Program-made: the position numbers and the translations under genes | DNA from: Amoebidium appalachense | Taxonomy: Eukaryota > Ichthyosporea | DNA: 64,000 bases | NCBI GenBank assembly: GCA_963693365.1 | Contig: CAVNZM010000011.1 | Span: 2,108,001 to 2,172,000 of the forward strand | Reading direction: 5' to 3' | Part shown: one piece after another, positions 53,811 to 64,000 of the stretch | Position numbering within the stretch: the stretch's first letter is position 1 | Layout: each line of letters begins with the position of its first letter | Notes under the pieces: generated by a model | Told to the model about the DNA's origin: nothing | Seen by the model: the letters and a program-made list of their open reading frames with translations, nothing else | The model's database searches: none

Positions 53811-56141
53811 GGGTCGCGAGAGGGGAGAAGGGGGTTTACTTTGTGTCTGCGCCGAAGTATACATTGTATATGGCGTCACGTGCATTGTCAGCAGTGGCGG
53901 CTGGATCCCTCAGGAATGCACTCATGGTCTGCCATGCTAGAAGGTTCTCCTCCAGGTATTGCTCCTGTTGAAAGGACAAAGGGGTACTTAGAAACGTGGT
54001 AAATGCTGACACACACACACACGCACACACACACACAGACACAGACACAGACACGCACACACACACACACACAGCCACAGACACAGTCGCACACACACAT
54101 GCACACGCCCACGCGCATACACACGCACACACACGTGCAAAATACCCGTGCATACGTACGTGCAGGCTCACACCCACTACCAGCAGCAAATGAATGCATA
54201 TGAAAAACGTGTGCACATAACCATGCAAACCTGAAAACATGCAGGCATGACCGTTGTGCAAATAGTCTGGTACCACCAAACATGCTTTCCTTATAGCCGG
54301 TTTTTGGTTCAATCTTCCAACCTATCCCTTCCCCCCCCCCCCCCCCCCCCCCCCCTCTCCCTCTTCCCCCCCACCCGTCAACTCCACCGCCGCCGCCGCC
54401 ACCACCACCACCACCACCACCCCCCACCCCCCGGAACAAACACCCACAACACTTCCGTCTCCTATAACGACAACTCATTAACTCAACATCATCCCATTCT
54501 TTCCTCCAGAAATATGCCTTGGTGCATCATACCTTCCTACCTTCGCCTATACCTAGCCCTTTTACCCCCTCCCCCCTCCCCCCCTCTTTCCTCTCCCCCC
54601 TCTCCCCCTCCCCCCCCCCTCCTCCCCCTCAGCCAACCCCCTCCTCCCCCCCCCCCCACCCTCCACCCCCGGTGTAGCATACCCAATTTGTAAATACGGC
54701 TTGTTCCTATACAAACTCTCTTTCGGGAGTAAAAGCTACATTTAAGGGAAAAGCATGCCTGCGAGATGGTACCTAAAAGGCCCAGGTCGATAGAAGCATA
54801 GACTGGACCATGAAGAGACAGATGCTACACATGTGCATGGAGCGATACATGCCGGCTTGCCAGCTCATGTGCAGGGGTGTGCAAGTGTGTGTGCATGCAT
54901 GCCTGTTGACATACATAGCAGCCATTTGTACATAGTTTGTGCGCGCGCACACACACGTCCCTTCTCATACAACAGACGTGTCCGTGTTCGTGCCTCTGCT
55001 TGCTATTCACACCTACACATCCCACACGTGCACACATACCTTCAGATACAGCCAAAAGTCTGCAGCATCGGCCCCGAGAAACTGCTCTATCTTTCTAGCA
55101 CCCAACTCGCAATCATACGCATAGTCATTTGTGTTCTCTGCCACAGCATACAAGTTACTCTCCGGTATCACCGTTTTCCTTCCCGTTCTTGGCGACTGTG
55201 TTACCGTTCCCTCGTGATGTTCTCTATCTCCACCCCCTGAACTGGAACTACTAGCACGTTTGCTATCTCTTCTTGAACCACTGTAATCGAGTCTAAGTGC
55301 GGCAACCGCGGCAGCGGCGTCTATCCGTTTTTCAAGGGCAATGGTGGCAGGGAGTGTGAGAGATGTTGCTCTCCTGCTCTTCTTGGAAAGGACCTCCGCT
55401 TTCATTTCGTTTGAGTCACCAACCTCCATCTGTAGACGTGATCCAGTGCTTTGCTGTGTGTAGAATGCAAAGATTAGGCTCGTGTGAGTAATGAAGTATG
55501 GTGTCCACAAAGGGATAGCGTATTGATGTGTGTGTGGGTAACACGAGGAGGACCGGTGGGAAGGGAGGTTTTGGGCGGGGGGGGGGGGGGGGAGGGGGGG
55601 GGAGCAGGGGAGGGGGGGAGGGAGGGGGGGAGGTGAGGGAAACGAGGCATCTATTATATAATGATTATTATCTCTCTGTGTGTATGGATAAGTGAGTGGC
55701 TGAGTGAGTGATAATGTGTGTGAGTGTGTGTGCGCATGTGTGTGTGTATGTGTGTACGTGTGTGTGCACGAGCACTTGTATGCCGGTGCAGGTATGTGTG
55801 GGTGACGCTGTTTACGTGTGTGTGTGCGTGCGTGTGAACTCGTCTGTGTGTTTGTGTTTGCGGACGTGTGTGTACGGGTGTCAGCGATATGTGTGTATGC
55901 TGGTGTATGTGTGCCCGTGCCAATGGTAGCGTGTGGGGGCCTATCCAGCGCGTGTGTGGCATGTGTGTCAGTGTTTGTCACGGGCATTGTGCATGCTGTG
56001 TGTGCCCGTGTCTGCACGCCAGCAGGCTTGCTTAAACATGTTTGTGTGTGTCTGTGTGTGTGCTTGCGTGTGCTCCTTGCGCCGTCAAATGGTTTTGCCT
56101 TCTCACATCTGTGTGTGTGTGTATGGTTTTGCCTTCTCACA

Positions 56142-56215
<74 letters not shown>

Positions 56216-56996
56216 CGCGCGCGCACATTGTGCACGCCTTGTTATGATTGCATGCCCTGTTATGATTGAACACGATCATAACGGGGCATGCGCACACATT
56301 TCCTGTGTGGGCATGCCCCCGTTGTGTAAGACCGAACACATCCGTGTGCCTGTGTGTGCTGCAGTCGTGTATGTGCCACAAGATTCGGTATGATTATGTA
56401 TGGCGTGCTTGTGACCGTTATCTTTTGCGGATCCGTCACCTGTGTGTATGCGTGTGAAGAAGCAAGTTGGTTGGGCCCAGGTTTATTTGTATGGGCGTGT
56501 TTTCTTGTGATCCTCTTGTGCAGAGATCGTTGCACTAATTGGATAGTATTATGTGCAAATGCTCAAACATATGTGTGCCTACGCATCTGCTCATTAGTAG
56601 TGTACTTGTTTCTACGCTTGCTACCTTTATTCGTCACTAAACTTGAAAACTAAGACATCAGGATATGGCTATAAAAAAAAAACTTCACAACGACCCATTC
56701 CTTGTTATCACTGTGCACCAAACATACTGAAACCCGTTGAGCATTCTTCCTTCTCTCAGTTCTGGATTCTAACATGGACAAACCACTTGGTTGTATAAAA
56801 ACACAAACACAATAGGTATGATGATTATCTGTAACAACATGTGTGGTCCACTTACCCTGTTCTGCTTGCTTCCACCACTGTCAGACAGCCGTGGTAGTAC
56901 TCTATTCGTGGGTTCCTTTGTTGGCTTGACTACGCCCACTCCAGCGCCCGTGCCTGACCCCTGCTTGCTCACACTTCCTCCCGGCCCGTGCACCAT
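53118..56996 (-). CDS. RGS-domain protein
   Basis: Exons: 56856-56996, 55040-55453, 53840-53964, 53520-53621 and 53118-53295; about 320 residues. RGS domains speed GTP hydrolysis by G-alpha subunits. The N-terminal half is low complexity (Gly/Ser, Ala, SSSSSGGG) with basic KKSRR. The RGS fold reads [18 protein letters not shown], then EEN in [34 protein letters not shown], and a terminal helix [11 protein letters not shown] to FRQAQSSG and stop. EEN and VNL match conserved RGS positions. Between exon 3 and VNLT the minus strand has no AG except at 53622-53623, before a long poly-C. So either poly-Pro is translated inside the domain or the acceptor is non-canonical. Exon 4/5 phase is off by one base. 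The domain call is good; the middle of the model is not. Confidence 0.75.
53586..53620. repeat. G run of 35 beside or inside RGS exon 4
   Basis: Poly-C in the transcript, directly after the only available acceptor AG. Confidence 0.85.
53724..53810. repeat. Two G runs, RGS intron 3
   Basis: G runs at about 53724-53741 and 53778-53809, within 30 bases of the exon 3 donor. Confidence 0.8.
54000..54145. repeat. CA-rich tract, RGS intron 2
   Basis: Imperfect (CA)n with (CACAGA)n. Reads GT in the transcript, an exception to the general strand bias. Confidence 0.75.
56140..56213. repeat. (GT)n, about 70 bases, RGS intron 1
   Basis: Reads (CA)n in the transcript. It follows a direct repeat of TGGTTTTGCCTTCTCACATC (56090 and 56125). 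Confidence 0.85.
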
Positions 56997-57439
56997 TTTG
57001 CTTCCTATATGCCTATAAGGCTACTAAAATCAACTTGTGCTGCTGTAGCTACTCTTAGCATCCATAAGTCAGATGTCGACAGATCTACACAACATTGGGA
57101 GCTAAACTATGGCACCGGTACCAATCTGCTCTGCTCTGTAGGCATCAGAAAAACAACATAAAAAAGAAAACAAGAATATATAAATAAGCCCAGCTACTCT
57201 CTACATAATATCATAACTTCACTAACTTCGCACCTCTTTGGACTTCAAGGTTGAAGAAACGCCCAAGCTATCCGCCCACGCCCCACCGTGGCTGTATCAA
57301 AAGGTGTTGGAAAAAGCGGCGGAAAGTAGCTAGATGATGATTGGCTGGGTGGTTATTGACTAGATTTCATCCAATCAAAAGAAGGGCAATGATGCGCTCT
57401 CAGCCAGTTAAAACAAACTTGATGGGAGTATACACTGGC
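56997..57439. promoter_or_regulatory. Probable RGS promoter region
   Basis: Upstream of the RGS ATG. Two CCAAT-type motifs in opposite orientation: GATTGGCTGG near 57341 and CCAATCA near 57372. No TATA box is obvious. Promoter role is inferred from position. Confidence 0.3.
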
Positions 57440-57785
57440 AGAGCTGGGGCGGTCTGGTCTGGTCAGCCCGGACTATATTAGCCCAAAAAACGTTTGGGTT
57501 GGGGCTGACCAGACCAGCCCGAAAAGTAAACGGGTTTGGCTACTAGGTGTTTGGGCTGAGACCCCCCTGTATCCCCCTTTTAAACACTAATGACGAGCCT
57601 ATAGCATCCCCCGAAAAGACAAAAATTCCTCCGAAGCCCACCTTTTCTAAAAGCTTTTGCGCAAACGGACTTTCCATATATGGTAGTTCAGCCAGCCAAA
57701 CCCAGAAACGGTTTCCAGCCCAAAAAAATTTCGGTTTGGGCTGACCCAGCCCGGACCGGCCCAAAACCGGCCGCCCAAGCTCTGA
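57440..57785. mobile_element. Small inverted-repeat element, hAT-like
   Basis: About 345 bases. The left end CAGAGCTGGGGCGG and the right end in reverse complement CAGAGCTTGGGCGG form inverted repeats starting CAGAG, as in hAT elements. Internal GGCTGACC, GCCCGG and TTTGGGCT motifs repeat in both orientations. The flanking 8-mers GTATACAC and ATATACAA are similar but not identical, so the target duplication is uncertain. No coding capacity. Confidence 0.5.
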
Positions 57786-58141
57786 TATACAAACCGCACA
57801 CAGCTCACACACACACCTTCTTATTATTTGATAGCAATATTATAACAAAATCTTTATTATCCTTATGCTTAGTTATAATACATTTCTCTTACTATGACCT
57901 CAAGTACAAAAATAAGTGAGGTCGGATACACATGACAACCTCAAACAGACGTTGACCCACGGCAAACAGTACTGGATACAGATCGTGTAAGCCTTTGATC
58001 GGTGGTCCTTGGAACTATCATGTGATTGGTTATTTATCAAAGTAGTGCCGGATTGGTTGGTTTGGAATCCAGTGCGATCGTTTTTCTGTCGGTATGTTAC
58101 CGTATGTACCGGCACGTCCGGCACGTGGGTACGTGTGTGTG

Positions 58142-58207
<66 letters not shown>

Positions 58208-58548
58208 GGGGAGGGGACCTGTCCGACTACATATGGTATAAGTTACCGACCCACTTTAAATCATCACAATAGGTAAATTAGATAGCCCCCTATCAGATGT
58301 TTGCATGTAATTATAAATTATAAATCTTGCATCATGAGCCATGGCCCGATATTCATTCAAATTGAATTTCTGCAGGCATGTTGTGAAGAAACACCCCTGA
58401 AAGCAAGCACATCATCAAACTAGCAGGAGACAAAGCCAGAGAGCAGAACACTGACAAGTCTTAGAGGATAATGAAAAATGTTCCTCATAACGGCCGTCAA
58501 AAAAAAAGTCCCTTTTTTACGTTTTTTTTTTTTTTCGATTTCTTTTTG

Positions 58549-58605
<57 letters not shown>

Positions 58606-58825
58606 GTTCTCGTGGTCATTAGGTTAGACAGGGTATACGAGCATACTGTGATTAATTGGTGCTGCAGTTTTGGTATGGCTAAGGTGCCTTTAAAAGCCTA
58701 GATATACATACATGTCACCCCAAAGTAGCACACTCCCTCCCCCCTCCCCCCCCTCCCCCCCTCCCCCCCTTCCGGGGAGGGGATCCCCCTCTCACCTGAG
58801 GCTCCCCCCCACTCAAACGTATGGC

Positions 58826-59153
<328 letters not shown>

Positions 59154-59870
59154 ATGCTAGCACTGTATGATAAATGCAGTTTTGTGAGTCGTGCATCTAC
59201 TAGCCAGGACTCTTCCAGACCAGGGACTACACTGGTTTTATAAATCATTTAATTTCACAATCTCACTTATCATTCATTCTCCGCCCTTCTCCGCCCACTA
59301 TTTTCATACGCTATTCGCATTTGATTTACCATCATTCATGCCCCTTGACCCTACAGCATACTATTTAGTAATATATATTCATGTTTTGAACCAACTCCAA
59401 TGATATGCTATCTGAGCTCAAAACATACACATGTATTAAAATTCCATAACATTCATTCTTGATACATAAAAGGACCAATAGAATGTGCTGCGCACATACG
59501 TATCACCTTCGCCCGTCAAAGCTTTTCATGTGAGCCCTCACATCGTATAACCTCCTACCACTCGTGTTACCCGGCACAATATCATCATATCTAACACATC
59601 CATCTTTTCCTGCATTTCTCACAAAGTGCAAGTGCCTGATTGCCAACCAATAAAAAACTGGCTAACGTTAGCTCAAACATAAAAGGCCACGAGATTCCGC
59701 GACATTCCCTTCTGGATGCGGAACGCAAGATCATGGTCGTCACCAGGTGTCCTGCCCTGGGAAGGTGAGGGCATGCCCACACCTTAAAAAAAAATTGCCA
59801 ATCAAAGATGTTTGTTGATTGGTCTAGGGTCACTGTGCATATGGTGACGTGTCAACCAACATTGATGACG

Positions 59871-59911
59871 CAAAACACCCGGTTTTGCGCAAACCGGGTG
59901 TGTTGACGTCA
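59871..59911. repeat. Inverted repeat at the stop codon of the next gene
   Basis: AACACCCGGTTTTGCGCAAA reads into ACCGGGTGTGTT, so ACACCCGGTTT and AAACCGGGTGT pair across a TGCGC loop. It lies just past the TGA at 59912-59914 of the minus-strand gene, inside its 3' UTR. Further out, GATGACGC and GACGTCATC extend the symmetry. Confidence 0.75.

Positions 59912-64000
<4,089 letters not shown>

Overview
The window is nuclear DNA of an intron-rich eukaryote. Seven spliced genes can be assembled by eye. Their introns have GT...AG ends, and exon phases match at most junctions. The protein set is a MAF1 repressor of RNA polymerase III, a GDAP2-like macro plus CRAL-TRIO protein, a ClC-6/7-type chloride transporter, an RGS protein, a secreted trypsin with a threonine stalk and a CUE protein. 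That set fits an animal, a unicellular relative of animals or another protist. I cannot name the lineage. Introns and spacers are saturated with (GT/CA)n, (GA)n and runs of G or C up to 72 bases, so most long open frames here are repeat shadows and are left out.

Layout. 1-2.6 kb: small CUE-domain gene (+). 4.1-10.0 kb: MAF1 (+, seven exons). 12.1-17.3 kb: trypsin-like protease (-, six exons) with a long Thr-rich tail. 18.8-21.3 kb: two decayed copies of one non-LTR retrotransposon, tail to tail. 23.0-32.9 kb: GDAP2-like gene (-, thirteen exons). 34.8-45.6 kb: ClC-7-like transporter (-, eleven exons, about 845 residues, all phases consistent). 46.7-48.0 kb: GT and CA tracts in opposite order. 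48.35-49.38 kb: a MITE with TTA target duplications, abutting a second copy of the retrotransposon (to 51.2 kb). 53.1-57.0 kb: RGS-domain gene (-). 57.4-57.8 kb: a small hAT-like inverted-repeat element. 59.9-63.6 kb: an unrecognised small helical-protein gene (-).

The genes do not form an obvious pathway. MAF1 (TORC1-responsive repressor), ClC-7 (lysosomal anion/proton exchange) and GDAP2 (linked to lysosome and stress in other organisms) sit close together, but nothing in the sequence ties them functionally.

The most unusual signals are at the level of gene architecture. Microsatellites start exactly at donors or end exactly at acceptors. An unnamed repeat family headed by poly-G occurs in five introns, always antisense to the host gene. 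Single-base frame breaks occur inside otherwise well-conserved exons of MAF1 and the protease.
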